Counted from the first letter of the stretch, positions 44,383 through 55,536 are shown. The stretch is DNA of 64,000 nucleotides from Clostridium sp. CS001 (GCF_020443565.1 NZ_JAIZZN010000001.1:124001-188000), one strand, 5' to 3'. The notes: generated by a model not told the origin, from the sequence alone. Made by a program: numbers and translations.

Positions 44383-44396
44383 ATGACATATGTCAT
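44383..44396. promoter_or_regulatory. palindromic operator between the Crp-like and HAD genes
   Basis: ATGACATATGTCAT is a perfect 14-bp palindrome 16 bp before the regulator start codon. It is a candidate site for autoregulation. The HAD gene has TATAAT at 44469-44474. Confidence 0.5.
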
Positions 44397-44503
44397 ATAT
44401 AATTTTATATGAATATTGTAATCTATTTATAAATTATTGTAAACTTTCTTATAAAAAAGTTTTTATGCTATAATTAAAAAAACTAACTAAATGGAGGTAT
44501 ATT

Positions 44504-45193
44504 ATGAAGTACGAGATTATAATATTTGATGCAGATGAGACTTTGTTTGATTTTAAAAGGTCTGAAAGAGACGCTTTTAAAAATGCTGTGCTTGAATTTG
44601 ATATAGAATATGATGAAAATCATCATTTAAAAATATACCAGGATATAAATACGGCTATATGGAAAGAGTTCGAGGATGGACTTATTACTCAAGAAAAATT
44701 AAAGGTAGAAAGATTTAAAAGATTATCAGACAAATTAGATACTAATTTTGATGAAATCCAATTTTCAAAATCATATATGAAGCATTTAGCTAATGCATCC
44801 TTTTTATATGATGATAGTATAAGCCTTGTAGAAGGCCTACATAAAGATTATAGGCTTACTATAATTACTAATGGCCTTAAGGATGTTCAAGATAATAGAA
44901 TAAGAAAATCTATTATCGCAAAGTACTTTGAAGATATAGTAGTATCTGAAGAAGTTTTGGTATCAAAGCCAGATCCTAAAATATTTGAACATGCTTTGAA
45001 CAATATAAAGCATACTGACAAGGGCAAGGTAATTATAGTAGGAGATAGCTTAACGTCAGATATACAAGGTGGAATAAACTTTGGTATAGATACCTGTTGG
45101 TTTAATCCCAATAAAATTATAAACAAAACAGGAATAAATCCTACTTATGAAATTTCTAATTTAATGGAACTTAAGGATATACTTGAAAAGTAG
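44504..45193 (+). CDS. HAD-family nucleotidase, YjjG-like
   Basis: The 229-aa protein has all HAD motifs: IIFDADETLFDF (nucleophile Asp, motif I), LTIITNGL (II), SKPDPKIFEHA (III) and VIIVGDSLTSDIQGG (IV), plus an alpha-helical cap between I and II. YjjG-type members remove phosphate from non-canonical pyrimidine nucleotides. ATG follows GGAGGTATATT. It is divergent from the Crp-like regulator, which may control it. Confidence 0.88.
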   Translation: MKYEIIIFDADETLFDFKRSERDAFKNAVLEFDIEYDENHHLKIYQDINTAIWKEFEDGLITQEKLKVERFKRLSDKLDTNFDEIQFSKSYMKHLANASFLYDDSISLVEGLHKDYRLTIITNGLKDVQDNRIRKSIIAKYFEDIVVSEEVLVSKPDPKIFEHALNNIKHTDKGKVIIVGDSLTSDIQGGINFGIDTCWFNPNKIINKTGINPTYEISNLMELKDILEK

Positions 45194-45231
45194 CTATAAT
45201 CCCCACTATAATAATAAGTCTACAAAATACA

Positions 45232-45262
45232 AAAACATACCTTAACATGAAAGGTATGTTTT
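45232..45262. terminator. bidirectional terminator between HAD gene and hfq
   Basis: The stem AAAACATACCTT/AAGGTATGTTTT has T-rich flanks on both strands. It serves the HAD gene and the hfq end. Confidence 0.8.
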
Positions 45263-45268
45263 ATGACT

Positions 45269-45502
45269 TTAAGCTTCTTCGTTATTAAATGATATTGGAG
45301 TAAATGGAGTTATGGTAGAAATTGCATGCTTATATATCATCATTTGTTTTCCATCACAGTTTAATACTACTGTGAAACTATCAAATCCTGTTACATTACC
45401 CTTTAATTGAAAACCATTGGTTAAATGTATGGTAACTGGAATTCTACCCTTCCTTGCGCCGTTTAAAATTATATCCTGTAAGTTATTAGTTGCTTTGCTC
45501 AT
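45269..45502 (-). CDS. hfq: RNA chaperone Hfq
   Basis: The 77-aa Sm-like protein has Sm1 [19 protein letters not shown] and Sm2 YKHAISTI, with N-terminal [16 protein letters not shown] where the RNA-binding Gln lies. ATG at 45502 follows GGAGGTGCACTT; an upstream in-frame ATG includes that ribosome site and is not used. It follows miaA, separated by dispersed repeat copy A, in the standard miaA-hfq order. Confidence 0.96.
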   Translation of the reverse strand: MSKATNNLQDIILNGARKGRIPVTIHLTNGFQLKGNVTGFDSFTVVLNCDGKQMMIYKHAISTITPFTPISFNNEEA

Positions 45503-45599
45503 AAGTGCACCTCCATGATTCAATTAGCATTTTAAGAATATTCTATAAAGATTTATAAAATCCTTTTAATTTAACGAAATATTCTAATTTATAATCCTT

Positions 45600-45735
45600 T
45601 TAACGACATTTCAGAAGGAAAGTCTCCACCTTCTATATGTGTGGGGCAACTAACCTATCAAGAGTAAAACTTAAGTGAGAGTCTAAATCTCCTTCTGAAG
45701 TCGTTAATATTGCAGCACCGCAGGTGATGATTTTA
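45600..45735 (-). repeat. dispersed structured repeat, copy A
   Basis: An outer imperfect stem (TTAACGAC...TTCAGAAGGA with TCCTTCTGAAGTCGTTAA) encloses a hairpin CTCCAC/GTGGGG and is followed by a hairpin CACC-GCA-GGTG. Related sequence is at 34279-34393 and a 27-bp exact partial copy, inverted, at 51403-51429. Copy A supplies the last codons of miaA (KSSPAVLQY). Confidence 0.7.
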
Positions 45736-46660
45736 TTGAAGATATTTTACTTATAATATGTTCTACTATTTCATCCTCACTGCTAAACTCATCTTTATTA
45801 ATCCAATTTATCCTTGAATCTTTTCTGAACCAAGTAAGTTGCCTTTTAGCGTAATTTCTACTCCCTTGTTTTATCATCTCTACAGCTTCATTTAAGGATA
45901 TTTCATTATTTAAATAATATAGTATCTCTTTATACCCTATCCCCTTCATTGACTGCATATCTGAATTATAGCCCATTTCTTTTAATTTTATAACTTCCTC
46001 AATCAAATTATTTTTTATCATTATATCTACACGAGTATTTATTTGATTATATAGTTTTTGTCTATCCATATTTAGTACAAAATAGTATACATTATAAGGT
46101 ACATCTAAAATATCTTGCTCTGCCGCAAATTCACTCATGGGTCTACCACTGACCTTATATACTTCTAAAGCCCTAATAACTCTTTTTAAATCATTGGGAT
46201 ATAGTTTGTTATAAGATTCTGGGTCTATATCCTTAAGTAATTCATGGACATACTCTTTTCCTTTTGTATCTGCAAGTTTTGTAAGGTCATCTCTATACTC
46301 TTCATCTTTATTTGTGGTTGCAAAGTTATAGTTATATATTAAAGAATTTATGTAAAACCCAGTTCCCCCAACTAGCATTGGAAGTTTATTTCTATGAGTA
46401 ATGGCATCTATAGCAGTTTCAGCTCTTTCTTTAAATTCTGCCACACTAAAATCTTCACTAGGCTCTATTATATCAACCATATGATGAGGAATACCCTTCA
46501 TCTCTTCCTTTGAAATCTTAGCTGAGCCAACATCCATGGATTTATATATTTGCATTGAATCTGCTGATATAATCTCTCCATTTAGCCTTTGTGCTAGTTT
46601 TATAGAAATTCCTGTTTTACCTACTGCTGTAGGACCTGCTAAAATAAATAAATCTTTCAT
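45704..46660 (-). CDS. miaA: tRNA dimethylallyltransferase MiaA
   Basis: The 318-aa enzyme adds the isopentenyl group to A37 of tRNAs reading U-starting codons. Visible are the P-loop [11 protein letters not shown] (about 9-19), [33 protein letters not shown] and [12 protein letters not shown] near the C-terminus. The last residues, KSSPAVLQY, lie in a dispersed repeat and are probably an extension gained by its insertion. It is 14 bp after mutL in the mutS-mutL-miaA unit. Confidence 0.97.
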   Translation of the reverse strand: MKDLFILAGPTAVGKTGISIKLAQRLNGEIISADSMQIYKSMDVGSAKISKEEMKGIPHHMVDIIEPSEDFSVAEFKERAETAIDAITHRNKLPMLVGGTGFYINSLIYNYNFATTNKDEEYRDDLTKLADTKGKEYVHELLKDIDPESYNKLYPNDLKRVIRALEVYKVSGRPMSEFAAEQDILDVPYNVYYFVLNMDRQKLYNQINTRVDIMIKNNLIEEVIKLKEMGYNSDMQSMKGIGYKEILYYLNNEISLNEAVEMIKQGSRNYAKRQLTWFRKDSRINWINKDEFSSEDEIVEHIISKISSIKSSPAVLQY

Positions 46661-46674
46661 ATTTCCACCTTTTT

Positions 46675-48603
46675 TTACTGTATTCTTTTAAATCTCTTTT
46701 CTAATTCATTAAGTGTCATCTTTACTATGGTAGGTCTTCCATGAGGACACGTAAAAGGCTCCTCAATATGCCTTAACTCATTAATCAAACTAGTCATCTC
46801 AAGTTCTGAGAGTTGATTATTTGCTTTTATAGCTGCTTTACAGGCAAGGGTAGCTATACGATTATACTTAATTTCTACTGTTTCACCTGACCCCATGTTC
46901 TTTAAGTTATCCAATATCTCATTGAAGAGATTTTTAACATCTGGTTTTCCAAGTATGATAGGAACTTCCCTTATACTTATTGTATTTTCTCCAAATTCAA
47001 TAATTTCAAAACCAACCTTCTTAAACACTGCTTCATTTTCAGTGTAGTAAGCATAATCCTCCTGGCATAGCTCAATCACAACGGATGTCACTAAAATCTG
47101 AGACAATACTTGTGCATTTTTTATTTCTTTTTTATACTTCTCAAATAGTATCTTCTCATGTGCTGCATGTTGGTCAATTAAATAAAGCTCATTGTTTACT
47201 TCACCTAAGATATATGTCTTATTAAATTGCCCTATAAGTCTAAGCTCCGGAAACTTTGAAATTACAGGTATTCCCTTTGATGATGTAGGATTATCAATGT
47301 CATAATTAATTTCATAGCTCTCTTTAAGCTGCATTGGCACACTTTCATCTGATAATTCATTATTATCTTCATTATTAGAAATGCTAGTATACTTATGGTA
47401 ATTCACAGGTGCATATTGTTCCTTTGTAAAACCTTTCCTATCATTATTCAATGTTTTATAGTTAAAATCTATTGGAATCTGAATACTTTTTTCTAACTCT
47501 TCTTTATCTTTTTCATCTATTACTATCCTATTAAAATCATAAATTTCTTTTTTTATAGTATTCTTTTCAATTTCTTTATCCATGTTATTTTCATCTGTTA
47601 CATTAAAGTTACCTCTTAAACTGTCACCGATTGCAGTATGAACGGCATCAAACACAAGTTTAAATACTGCTTTATCCTGTTGAAACTTAATTTCAGTTTT
47701 TTGAGGATGAACATTTATATCTATATACTCCGGAAAAATATCTAAGAATATAACAAAAAAGGGAAACTTATTAACAGTAAGAAAAGATTTAAATGCATTT
47801 TCTACTGCTGCGGTAATTAAGCTACTTTTAATATACCTTTTATTAACGAAGATGCTTTGCCTATTTCGACTTCCCCTACTTATCTGTGCATTACCAATAT
47901 ATCCATGAACAGACATTACATCGTTGTAGCGCTCAAAGTTTATAATATTCTCTACAACCTCTTTGCCATATATATATCTAATGGTGTCACTAAGATTTGT
48001 TGAGCTATATGTAGATATAACCTTCTTATCGTTACTTAATAGTTTAAAAGAGATTTCATTGTTAGCAAGAGCAAGTCTACCTACAATATCTGATATTAAA
48101 GCGGCTTCCCTTTGAGGTGTTTTAAGGAACTTTTGTCTTGCAGGCACATTAAAAAACAGATCTTTAACCTCTATTGTTGTGCCAACATTGCACCCTACGT
48201 CTTTAATATGCAGTATATCTCCTGAAGACTTAGATATCTCTTTGCCAACAGGTGATTCTTTAGTTCTGCTACTTAATGTACTGCGGGATACTGAAGCAAT
48301 ACTAGGTAATGCTTCTCCCCTAAAGCCCAAAGTATGTATATTATAAATATCTTCAACATATTTTATTTTGCTTGTAGCATGAGGCAAAAATGCCTTTTCT
48401 ATATCATCTTCATGTATTCCATAGCCATCGTCAATTACCTTTATACTACTTTGACCACCATCAATAATCTCTACAATAATATTTTTAGCACCAGCATCTA
48501 TGCTATTTTCCACTAACTCCTTTACAACTGAGGAAGGGCGTTCTACCACCTCCCCTGCAGCAATCTTATTGGAAGTTTCAACTTCTAACATATTGATTCT
48601 CAT
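46675..48603 (-). CDS. mutL: DNA mismatch repair protein MutL
   Basis: The 642-aa protein has the GHKL ATPase motifs [19 protein letters not shown] and [10 protein letters not shown], then a linker rich in Asp/Glu/Lys. The C-terminal endonuclease domain has [12 protein letters not shown] (fitting DQHAx2Ex4E) and CPHGRPT. It is therefore a nicking MutL of the type found in bacteria without MutH. It lies 24 bp after mutS. Confidence 0.98.
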   Translation of the reverse strand: MRINMLEVETSNKIAAGEVVERPSSVVKELVENSIDAGAKNIIVEIIDGGQSSIKVIDDGYGIHEDDIEKAFLPHATSKIKYVEDIYNIHTLGFRGEALPSIASVSRSTLSSRTKESPVGKEISKSSGDILHIKDVGCNVGTTIEVKDLFFNVPARQKFLKTPQREAALISDIVGRLALANNEISFKLLSNDKKVISTYSSTNLSDTIRYIYGKEVVENIINFERYNDVMSVHGYIGNAQISRGSRNRQSIFVNKRYIKSSLITAAVENAFKSFLTVNKFPFFVIFLDIFPEYIDINVHPQKTEIKFQQDKAVFKLVFDAVHTAIGDSLRGNFNVTDENNMDKEIEKNTIKKEIYDFNRIVIDEKDKEELEKSIQIPIDFNYKTLNNDRKGFTKEQYAPVNYHKYTSISNNEDNNELSDESVPMQLKESYEINYDIDNPTSSKGIPVISKFPELRLIGQFNKTYILGEVNNELYLIDQHAAHEKILFEKYKKEIKNAQVLSQILVTSVVIELCQEDYAYYTENEAVFKKVGFEIIEFGENTISIREVPIILGKPDVKNLFNEILDNLKNMGSGETVEIKYNRIATLACKAAIKANNQLSELEMTSLINELRHIEEPFTCPHGRPTIVKMTLNELEKRFKRIQ

Positions 48604-48627
48604 GATAACTCACATCCTTTGCTACCT

Positions 48628-51333
48628 TTATAGCAATTTAGCTCTTTTAATTAAATCATATAGTTTATTAAACCCATCTATAGGCGTAAGATTTAGAATA
48701 TCTATATTTTTAATTTCCTTTAACATATTATCCTTTTCTATGTCTGTAAAGTTAATTTGTATAACTTCGTCTTTTACAATATTAGTTTGAGAAGTACAAG
48801 TTATAGCAACTTCTTTTTCATGAACAAAATCAATAGACTTTTTATCATTTTTAACGCTTTCTTTATTGGTAATGTTATTATTTGGAACTTTATTATAAAC
48901 TAAATCCAGCTCTGTAGTATTATTAAAATTCTCTAGTGTCTCTAGGATTTCATTAGCTCTTTCTATTACATCTTTAGGTAGGCCTGCAAGCTTTGCAACC
49001 TCGATTCCATAGGATTCATCAGCTCCACCAGGTACAATCTTTCGAAGGAACACAATTTCATTTTCAATTTTTCGTACATCTACAGAATAATTTTTAACTC
49101 CTTTAATTATTCCTTCAAGCTTTGTTAGCTCGTGATAATGAGTAGCAAATAATGTTTTACTTCTTAAACTTGCATTCTTACACATATACTCAATTACTGA
49201 CCAAGCAATGCTGAGTCCATCGTAGGTACTAGTACCCCTACCCACTTCATCAAGTAAAACAAGGCTTTTGTTTGTTGTATTCTGCAATATATTGGATACT
49301 TCCCACATCTCTACCATAAAGGTACTCTTACCACCAGCAAGATCATCTGAAGCTCCAATTCGTGTAAATATTTTATCACATATAGATATATCTGCGGATA
49401 AGCAAGGAACAAAACTTCCTATTTGAGCCATAATAGTTATTAGAGCAACTTGGCGCATATATGTAGACTTACCTGCCATATTTGGGCCAGTTATTAATAG
49501 GAGCTGATCATCTTTTGTATCCATATATGTGTCATTTTCAATGAAAGTGTTTGTAGGTAGCATTTTCTCAACTACAGGGTGCCTTCCCCCTTTAATATTA
49601 AGGATACCTTTAGTATTTATTTTAGGTTTATTATAATTGTTTTCTATAGCAATTGTGCTTAAAGAGCTTAAACAATCGATTTCTGATATTAGTTTCGCAG
49701 TATTTTTCATTCTGTCTATGTGATTTTCAATCTCTTCTCGTATACCAGTAAATACTTCATACTCAATGCTTACTAACTTTTCTTCTGCTCCTAAAATCTT
49801 TTCTTCCATTTCCTTAAGTTCAGGGGTTATGTATCTCTCTGCATTAGACAAGGTTTGCTTTCTTATATACCTTCCCTCGGGAATAGATGCAATATTGGAT
49901 TTTGTTATTTCAATATAATAACCAAATACTCTGTTATATCCTACTTTTAACGACTTTATTCCAGTTATGCTTTTTTCATCATTTTCTAATGTTGCTATCC
50001 ATTCCTTGCCATGTGCTTTAGCAAGACGCAACTCATCTATTTCACTATTTAAGCCTGCTTTGATAATATTCCCCTCTTTAATAGAGATAGGCGGATTTTC
50101 AATTATAGACTTATCTAAGGTATTATATATATCCTCTAAGTCATCTAGCTCTAAATATATTTTTTTCATTAACTTACTATTGAGTGCTGACAAAATAGAT
50201 TTGAGCTTTGGTATCTTCTCTATAGAGCATTTAAGAGACATCAGTTCTTTTGCATTAACATTTTTCGAAGAAATCTTTCCTACAAGTCTTTCTATATCAT
50301 AAATATCTGTAAGTACGTCTTTTAGATCTTCGTGGCAGGATATATTACTTTTTAATTCTTCTACCCCTTCCAATCTCTCCTCTATTAAACTCTTATTAAT
50401 TAAAGGTTGTTCTAACCACTTACGGAGCCTTCTAGCTCCCATAGCAGTATTAGTTCTATCTAATACCCAAAGCAGGGAACCTCTCTTAGTTTTATCTCTT
50501 AATGTTTCTGTTAGCTCTAAGTTTCTCCTGGAATTTGCATCTAAACTTACATAATTAAAAATACTATAATATTCTATAGTGTCTATGTGAGACAGTGAAT
50601 TCCTTTGTGTATCCATAATATAACTAAGCAGCCCAAAAACACTGCTTAGTAAAGTTTGTGACAGTGTGACCTCTGAAAAATTATGAAATTGATTTTTTAT
50701 TAAAGTATCATCTTTCATAACAAAGAAGTCTCTTTTGTAAGCAGAATAGGATACATTAAATCTTTCTTTTGTAGCCTTTAATATATCTTCTGGCATTTCC
50801 TCTGATATAATAATCTCTTTTGGGCTAAACTTTGATATTTCATCTAGTATAGTAACTAGGCTTAGATTAGTGTCCGTACAACTAAATTCACCTGTTGACA
50901 CATCACAAAAACACATTCCACAAAAGTTAGTTTCATTGTCAATAAATAGACTCATTATATAATTATTCTTACTTTCTTCTAAAAAGTTAGAATCAGTGTA
51001 GGTACCTGGTGTAACTATTTTGATAATATCTCTTTTAACTATACCTTTTGCAAGTGCTGGATCTTCTACTTGTTCACATATAGCAACCTTATATCCTTTT
51101 GAAATTAGCCTGCCTATGTAGTTATTTGCAGCATGATAAGGTATCCCACACATAGGTGCCCTTTTTTCAAGTCCACAATCACGCCCTGTAAGCACTAGTT
51201 CTAATTCTTTGGATGCAACCTCCGCATCTTCAAAAAACATTTCATAAAAGTCACCTAATCTAAAAAACAATATGCAATCCGTACATTTGTCTTTTATTTC
51301 AAAATATTGTACCATCATCGGAGTTAATGCCAA
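48628..51333 (-). CDS. mutS: DNA mismatch repair protein MutS
   Basis: The 901-aa MutS1 protein has the mismatch-binding domain near its N-terminus with [15 protein letters not shown] (Phe and Glu that contact the mismatch) and a C-terminal ATPase with [31 protein letters not shown] and FATHYHEL. The start is TTG at 51333 after GGGGGCAATACAA. It precedes mutL. A 10-bp hairpin (51363-51389) and a 27-bp repeat piece lie upstream. Confidence 0.98.
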   Translation of the reverse strand: MALTPMMVQYFEIKDKCTDCILFFRLGDFYEMFFEDAEVASKELELVLTGRDCGLEKRAPMCGIPYHAANNYIGRLISKGYKVAICEQVEDPALAKGIVKRDIIKIVTPGTYTDSNFLEESKNNYIMSLFIDNETNFCGMCFCDVSTGEFSCTDTNLSLVTILDEISKFSPKEIIISEEMPEDILKATKERFNVSYSAYKRDFFVMKDDTLIKNQFHNFSEVTLSQTLLSSVFGLLSYIMDTQRNSLSHIDTIEYYSIFNYVSLDANSRRNLELTETLRDKTKRGSLLWVLDRTNTAMGARRLRKWLEQPLINKSLIEERLEGVEELKSNISCHEDLKDVLTDIYDIERLVGKISSKNVNAKELMSLKCSIEKIPKLKSILSALNSKLMKKIYLELDDLEDIYNTLDKSIIENPPISIKEGNIIKAGLNSEIDELRLAKAHGKEWIATLENDEKSITGIKSLKVGYNRVFGYYIEITKSNIASIPEGRYIRKQTLSNAERYITPELKEMEEKILGAEEKLVSIEYEVFTGIREEIENHIDRMKNTAKLISEIDCLSSLSTIAIENNYNKPKINTKGILNIKGGRHPVVEKMLPTNTFIENDTYMDTKDDQLLLITGPNMAGKSTYMRQVALITIMAQIGSFVPCLSADISICDKIFTRIGASDDLAGGKSTFMVEMWEVSNILQNTTNKSLVLLDEVGRGTSTYDGLSIAWSVIEYMCKNASLRSKTLFATHYHELTKLEGIIKGVKNYSVDVRKIENEIVFLRKIVPGGADESYGIEVAKLAGLPKDVIERANEILETLENFNNTTELDLVYNKVPNNNITNKESVKNDKKSIDFVHEKEVAITCTSQTNIVKDEVIQINFTDIEKDNMLKEIKNIDILNLTPIDGFNKLYDLIKRAKLL

Positions 51334-51362
51334 TTGTATTGCCCCCTTGCTTTTCTGTTCAT

Positions 51363-51389
51363 GTAGGTAACATTGTAATTGTTACCTAC
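51363..51389. repeat. hairpin between miaB and mutS
   Basis: The arms GTAGGTAACA and TGTTACCTAC pair perfectly around TTGTAAT. No T tract follows on minus, so it may be an RNA-stability or regulatory hairpin in front of mutS. Confidence 0.5.
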
Positions 51390-51401
51390 CCTACACCTGT
51401 T

Positions 51402-51430
51402 AAATCATCACCTGCGGTGCTGCAATATAT
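51402..51430 (+). repeat. partial copy C of the dispersed repeat
   Basis: The 27 bases from 51403 to 51429, starting AAATCATCACC and ending CTGCAATAT, are an exact inverted copy of the 45708-45734 region. The rest of the element is missing. Confidence 0.75.
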
Positions 51431-51445
51431 CTTGAAAAGTGTAAT

Positions 51446-52771
51446 TTATATTTCTTCACCTATGAGTGAAAAAGAGAATGCCTTTGTTATTTGAACAGAT
51501 ACCAGTTCTCCTATAGCCTTACTGTTGCCATCAAAGTTTACCAGTTTTCCAGTTCTAGTTCTTCCCATTAATTTGCTCTCGTCATTTTTACTAAAACCCT
51601 CAACTAACACTTCTACAATCTTTCCCTCATATTCTTTGTTTTTCTCTGCACAAATTCTATTAACAACTTCAACTAATCTATTAAATCTCTCATGCTTAAC
51701 ATCTTCTGGTATTTGATCTAATCTTTCATCTGCAGGAGTTCCTTTCCTTTTAGAGTAAATATACATAAAGGCTAAATCAAATCTTACTTCTTCCATAAGA
51801 CTTAGAGTTTCTGCAAAATCTTCCTCTGTTTCTCCTGGGAATCCAACAATTATATCTGTGCTTAACCCAACATCTGGCATTGTCTTTCTAATGTTTTTAA
51901 CTAATTCCAAATACTGAGCTCTATCGTAATGTCTATTCATTTTATTTAAAAGGTTCGTTGAACCTGATTGTACTGGCAAGTGAATTTGCTCACAAAGTTT
52001 CTCACCTTCAGCGATTACTTCTATTGCCTCTAAAGATAAATCCTTTGGATGAGATGTCATAAATCTTATTCGCTCTAAATTCTCAATAGTGTTAATTCTT
52101 CTAAGTAATTCTGCAAAGTCTATTTGCGGAATTAATCCCTTTCCGTAAGAGTTAACATTTTGGCCAAGTAAAGTTATTTCTTTGTAACCTTGTGCAACCA
52201 TAGTTTCTATTTCAGCTATGATATCTTCTGGATTTCTACTTCTTTCTCTTCCACGCACATATGGTACTATGCAATAAGTACAAAAATTATTGCAGCCATA
52301 CATAATAGTAACAAACCCTTTTATGCTACTTTCCCTATCTATTGGAATTCCTTCCACAATGTCTTCTTCTTTATCCCAAATTTCAACTATAGATGAATCT
52401 CCACCTTGTATTCTTTTTAAGTACTCTGGAAATTTATAAGCATTATGTGTTCCAATAATAATATCTACAAAGGGAAATTTAGTTATTATATGTTTTGCCA
52501 TACCTTCTTGCTGCATCATACATCCAGTAACAGCTATTATAAGGTTTGGATTTTCCTTTTTTAAAGTTTTTAAAGCCCCTATGTTCCCGTCAGCCTTTTG
52601 CTCTGCATTCTCTCTTACACAACAAGTATTAAATATAATTATATCAGCAGTTTGTTTATCTGAAGTTTTTTTATAACCCATAGGTATTAGTAAACCAGAT
52701 AACTTCTCGGAATCCTCCTCATTCATCTGACAACCCCATGTTTCTATATAATATTTAAGTATTTCATTCAT
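51446..52771 (-). CDS. miaB: tRNA-2-methylthio-N6-dimethylallyladenosine synthase MiaB
   Basis: The 441-aa radical-SAM methylthiotransferase has an N-terminal UPF0004 domain with cysteines in [25 protein letters not shown] and AVTGCMMQ, the radical-SAM cluster [12 protein letters not shown] (about 153-164) and a C-terminal TRAM domain. It acts after MiaA on the same A37 base. ATG follows AAAGGAGAATAAACTA. It heads the miaB-mutS-mutL-miaA-hfq run. Confidence 0.97.
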   Translation of the reverse strand: MNEILKYYIETWGCQMNEEDSEKLSGLLIPMGYKKTSDKQTADIIIFNTCCVRENAEQKADGNIGALKTLKKENPNLIIAVTGCMMQQEGMAKHIITKFPFVDIIIGTHNAYKFPEYLKRIQGGDSSIVEIWDKEEDIVEGIPIDRESSIKGFVTIMYGCNNFCTYCIVPYVRGRERSRNPEDIIAEIETMVAQGYKEITLLGQNVNSYGKGLIPQIDFAELLRRINTIENLERIRFMTSHPKDLSLEAIEVIAEGEKLCEQIHLPVQSGSTNLLNKMNRHYDRAQYLELVKNIRKTMPDVGLSTDIIVGFPGETEEDFAETLSLMEEVRFDLAFMYIYSKRKGTPADERLDQIPEDVKHERFNRLVEVVNRICAEKNKEYEGKIVEVLVEGFSKNDESKLMGRTRTGKLVNFDGNSKAIGELVSVQITKAFSFSLIGEEI

Positions 52772-52944
52772 TAGTTTATTCTCCTTTATAAAAAAGTATT
52801 ATCACTTGTCTATTATATATAATATACTAGTTTTTTAAAAGGCATTTTTACTATTTGAACATATTTAGATTTAAAATTCATTTTTTTTAGTTTTTATATT
52901 AATTTTCTGTTTTTAGGGTAAGCTATCAAAGAGGAGTGATTATA

Positions 52945-53103
52945 ATGTATGATGCGAAAAAAAATGAGAATCTTGTCAATAAACAATTACAATATGACTG
53001 TATAGTTGATCGAAGCTATTTTTATATGTGCAAGCATAGTAATATGGTCGATATAAAAGTATCTTATGTACCTGTTGAAACTATAATAAGAGAATTCAAA
53101 TAA
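52945..53103 (+). CDS. 52-aa protein of unknown function
   Basis: ATG follows GAGGAGTGATTATA. The product (MYDAKKNENLVNKQLQYDCI..., ending ETIIREFK) is soluble, with two cysteines (residues 19 and 29). I do not recognise the family. The last eight codons lie within one arm of a perfect 25-bp inverted repeat that ends the transcript, so protein end and RNA stem constrain each other. It stands between miaB (divergent) and the aminotransferase gene. Confidence 0.6.
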   Translation: MYDAKKNENLVNKQLQYDCIVDRSYFYMCKHSNMVDIKVSYVPVETIIREFK

Positions 53104-53134
53104 CTTTTAGTTATTTGAATTCTCTTATTATAGT
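53080..53134 (+). terminator. 25-bp perfect inverted repeat at the end of the 52-codon gene
   Basis: Arms 53080-53104 and 53110-53134 pair perfectly with a 5-nt loop. The stop codon lies in the 5' arm. There is no long T tract after it, so termination is likely but unproven. Confidence 0.65.
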
Positions 53135-53231
53135 CCATATTCCACTATCTAATAAGGGTTTTAGTATGATATAATATTATAAGAGTATAGATATTTTATA
53201 AATTATAATTATATTTTTAGGGGGTATTTTT

Positions 53232-54542
53232 ATGAACAAACCAGTAATGTCAGAACATTTCAAAAAAAGGATGCCATCAGATGTTAGACTTGGACAGATC
53301 AAATTTGGGGAACGTAAAATTAAACCTGCATTAGTTAATGTAGCAATTGGAAATGTTTCACTTCCAACAAACCCTGCTATGCAAAAAAGGATGTTTTCGT
53401 TGGATGCACCTGAAAGCCCATTTGCAAAAGGTGTTGTAAGATATTCAGGCACTGCTGGTGTAGACGAGGCTCAAGAAGCATTTAAAAACATTCTAAGATG
53501 CGAAGGTTTTGATACTAGTAAGTTATTCGTTCAGGTAACCGATGGTGGTTCAACTGGTATGGAGCTGTTATTACTGGGTGTTTGCGGAGATGCAGGCACT
53601 AATGATAAACCTCTTATGATGATTGACCCAGCCTATACAAATTATATTGCTTTCGCAGAAAGAGTGGGACGTAAAACTGTTACAGTAAAACGTAATTTAG
53701 GCGATGATGGCAAGTTCAGCCTTCCAGAGATGGACAAGATTGAAGAAACCATTAAAAAGCATAATCCTGGTGCACTTCTTGTAATACCATATGACAATCC
53801 TACAGGACAGCTCTACGATTACGCAACGCTTAAAGATCTTGCTAAACTATGTGTAAAATATAATATGTGGATGATCAGTGATGAAGCTTATCGTGAACTG
53901 TATTATACTGATAGTAGCCTTGTAAGCATCTGGGGAATCACTAATGCAGATGTACCTGGCATAGAAGGTAGGAGAATAAGTATAGAAACCGCATCAAAAG
54001 TATGGAGTGCCTGCGGTTTAAGAATAGGAGCTTTAATAACTGATAGTGAAGAATTCCATACACAGTCAGTAGCTGAATATACTGCTAACCTTTGCGCAAA
54101 TGTAATCGGTCAGTATATCTTCGGAGCACTTGCTCATGAAAGCAAAACGCAGATTAATGAATGGTGCGATGGTATTCGTGAGTATTACAAAAAAATTATG
54201 TTTAAATTCTATAACGGCGTGAAGGAACTAGACCCTGGTCTGATTGTTTCTAGCCCTGATTCCGCTATATATTCAGTAATTGACGTTAGAAATGTTGTAA
54301 AGCCAGGATTTGATTCAGTGGACTTTGTTATGTACTGCGCAAATGAAGGCTCAGTGGACTTAAATGGAGTGGAAACAACTCTTTTAGTAGCACCGATGAA
54401 AGGTTTCTATGATATTAAACCAAGTGAATTTAATCCAGGAAGCACTCAGATGCGTATCGCATTTGTAGAAACTCCAGAAAACATGGAAAAGGTTCCTGAG
54501 TTATTCGTAAAGCTTTTAAATAAGTATGAAGCAACACGCTAA
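53232..54542 (+). CDS. PLP-dependent aminotransferase, class I/II
   Basis: The 436-aa fold-type I enzyme has GVVRYSGTAGVDEAQEAF near the N-terminus, YDNPTGQLYDYATL (about 182-195) for cofactor Asn, ISDEAYRELYY with the PLP Asp and Tyr, and the Schiff-base lysine in ETASKVWSACGLRIGALI (about 251-268). The substrate is not clear; it resembles a distinct aspartate/alanine-aminotransferase-like group. ATG follows GGGGGTATTTTT. It is monocistronic, with a strong terminator. Confidence 0.87.
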   Translation: MNKPVMSEHFKKRMPSDVRLGQIKFGERKIKPALVNVAIGNVSLPTNPAMQKRMFSLDAPESPFAKGVVRYSGTAGVDEAQEAFKNILRCEGFDTSKLFVQVTDGGSTGMELLLLGVCGDAGTNDKPLMMIDPAYTNYIAFAERVGRKTVTVKRNLGDDGKFSLPEMDKIEETIKKHNPGALLVIPYDNPTGQLYDYATLKDLAKLCVKYNMWMISDEAYRELYYTDSSLVSIWGITNADVPGIEGRRISIETASKVWSACGLRIGALITDSEEFHTQSVAEYTANLCANVIGQYIFGALAHESKTQINEWCDGIREYYKKIMFKFYNGVKELDPGLIVSSPDSAIYSVIDVRNVVKPGFDSVDFVMYCANEGSVDLNGVETTLLVAPMKGFYDIKPSEFNPGSTQMRIAFVETPENMEKVPELFVKLLNKYEATR

Positions 54543-54553
54543 ATAAATAATCA

Positions 54554-54604
54554 ACATAAAAGAGTAGCTAGATTATAATTCATCTAGCTACTCTTTTATG
54601 TTTT
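54554..54604. terminator. bidirectional terminator
   Basis: A 20-bp perfect stem (54554-54573 with 54582-54601) is followed by TTTTT on plus. It overlaps the last codons of the convergent GNAT gene. Confidence 0.88.
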
Positions 54605-55476
54605 TCAAAGGAATATAATTCACTTTTAACTTCAAACCCCAAAGAAAGATACAAATTTAAAGCAGGCGTATTACTAGAGTCTACTTTTAAAGATACTTTT
54701 TTAAAGTCATTATCCATAGCCAAATTAAGCAAATAACCTAATAGTACTTTACCATATCCCTCTCTTTTATACTTTCCTATAATTCCAAAGTTTACTATAC
54801 TTGCAACATTATCTTCAACAATAATTTGTCCATATCCAATTGGTTCACCATATAGATTAATAAATACTGAGGCATCATTTAAGTAGTATCCTTGAGCTTC
54901 ATCAAAATAGATATCTTCAACGTTTATTGGTATTCTGTTATTACTTTTAAATATCTCGTTTTGAACATTGCATCGTAGCTCTTCATCTTTATTCTTCTCT
55001 ATTATAGAAAAAGTAACATCTTTAGGCACATCAACCTTTTTATATTCTGCACATTGTTTTTCAAGTTCAATAATTCCCTTAGTTTTCTTGAATTCTAACT
55101 TATTTAATATATCTTCATTTACATCATTACTTATACATTCATAGGTTATTAACTTACTGTTAGCAATAGGACTAATTAAAGTTCTGTAACCATTAACTAA
55201 ATCATCGCCACTTACTACATTTATTGAATTAATGGAACTATAATCTTTACTATGCTTCTCAAACCATATGTAACCTATATAATTACGTTCTAACCTCTCT
55301 CCTTTTTCTTCAAATAATAGTTTTACATTTTTTCTTAAAAATATTTTCTGAAGAATGTTACTATTATCATAGTCCTTAAAAAAATTCTTGTTAGATAAGC
55401 TAAATACAGTGTTATATTGATTAATTTTTCTGAAACTGTTAATGCTTTTCAAAGTTAAGTTTGCTAATTTATACAT
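54580..55476 (-). CDS. GNAT family acetyltransferase, two-part
   Basis: The 298-aa protein has a C-terminal GNAT domain (about 150-290): ASIVNFGIIGKYKREGYGKVLLGYLL with the acetyl-CoA loop, and KVDSSNTPALNLYLSLGFEVKSELY. The N-terminal 140 residues look like a degenerate second GNAT fold. Start codon ATG; ribosome site weak. It is the last gene of the run with ispH-S1, cmk and the flavoprotein. The stop lies in the terminator stem. Confidence 0.8.
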   Translation of the reverse strand: MYKLANLTLKSINSFRKINQYNTVFSLSNKNFFKDYDNSNILQKIFLRKNVKLLFEEKGERLERNYIGYIWFEKHSKDYSSINSINVVSGDDLVNGYRTLISPIANSKLITYECISNDVNEDILNKLEFKKTKGIIELEKQCAEYKKVDVPKDVTFSIIEKNKDEELRCNVQNEIFKSNNRIPINVEDIYFDEAQGYYLNDASVFINLYGEPIGYGQIIVEDNVASIVNFGIIGKYKREGYGKVLLGYLLNLAMDNDFKKVSLKVDSSNTPALNLYLSLGFEVKSELYSFEKHKRVAR

Positions 55477-55536
55477 TTAGATTTACTCCATTAATTATTA
55501 TTTTTAGGTTTGATTAATTATAACCTTATTATAATA

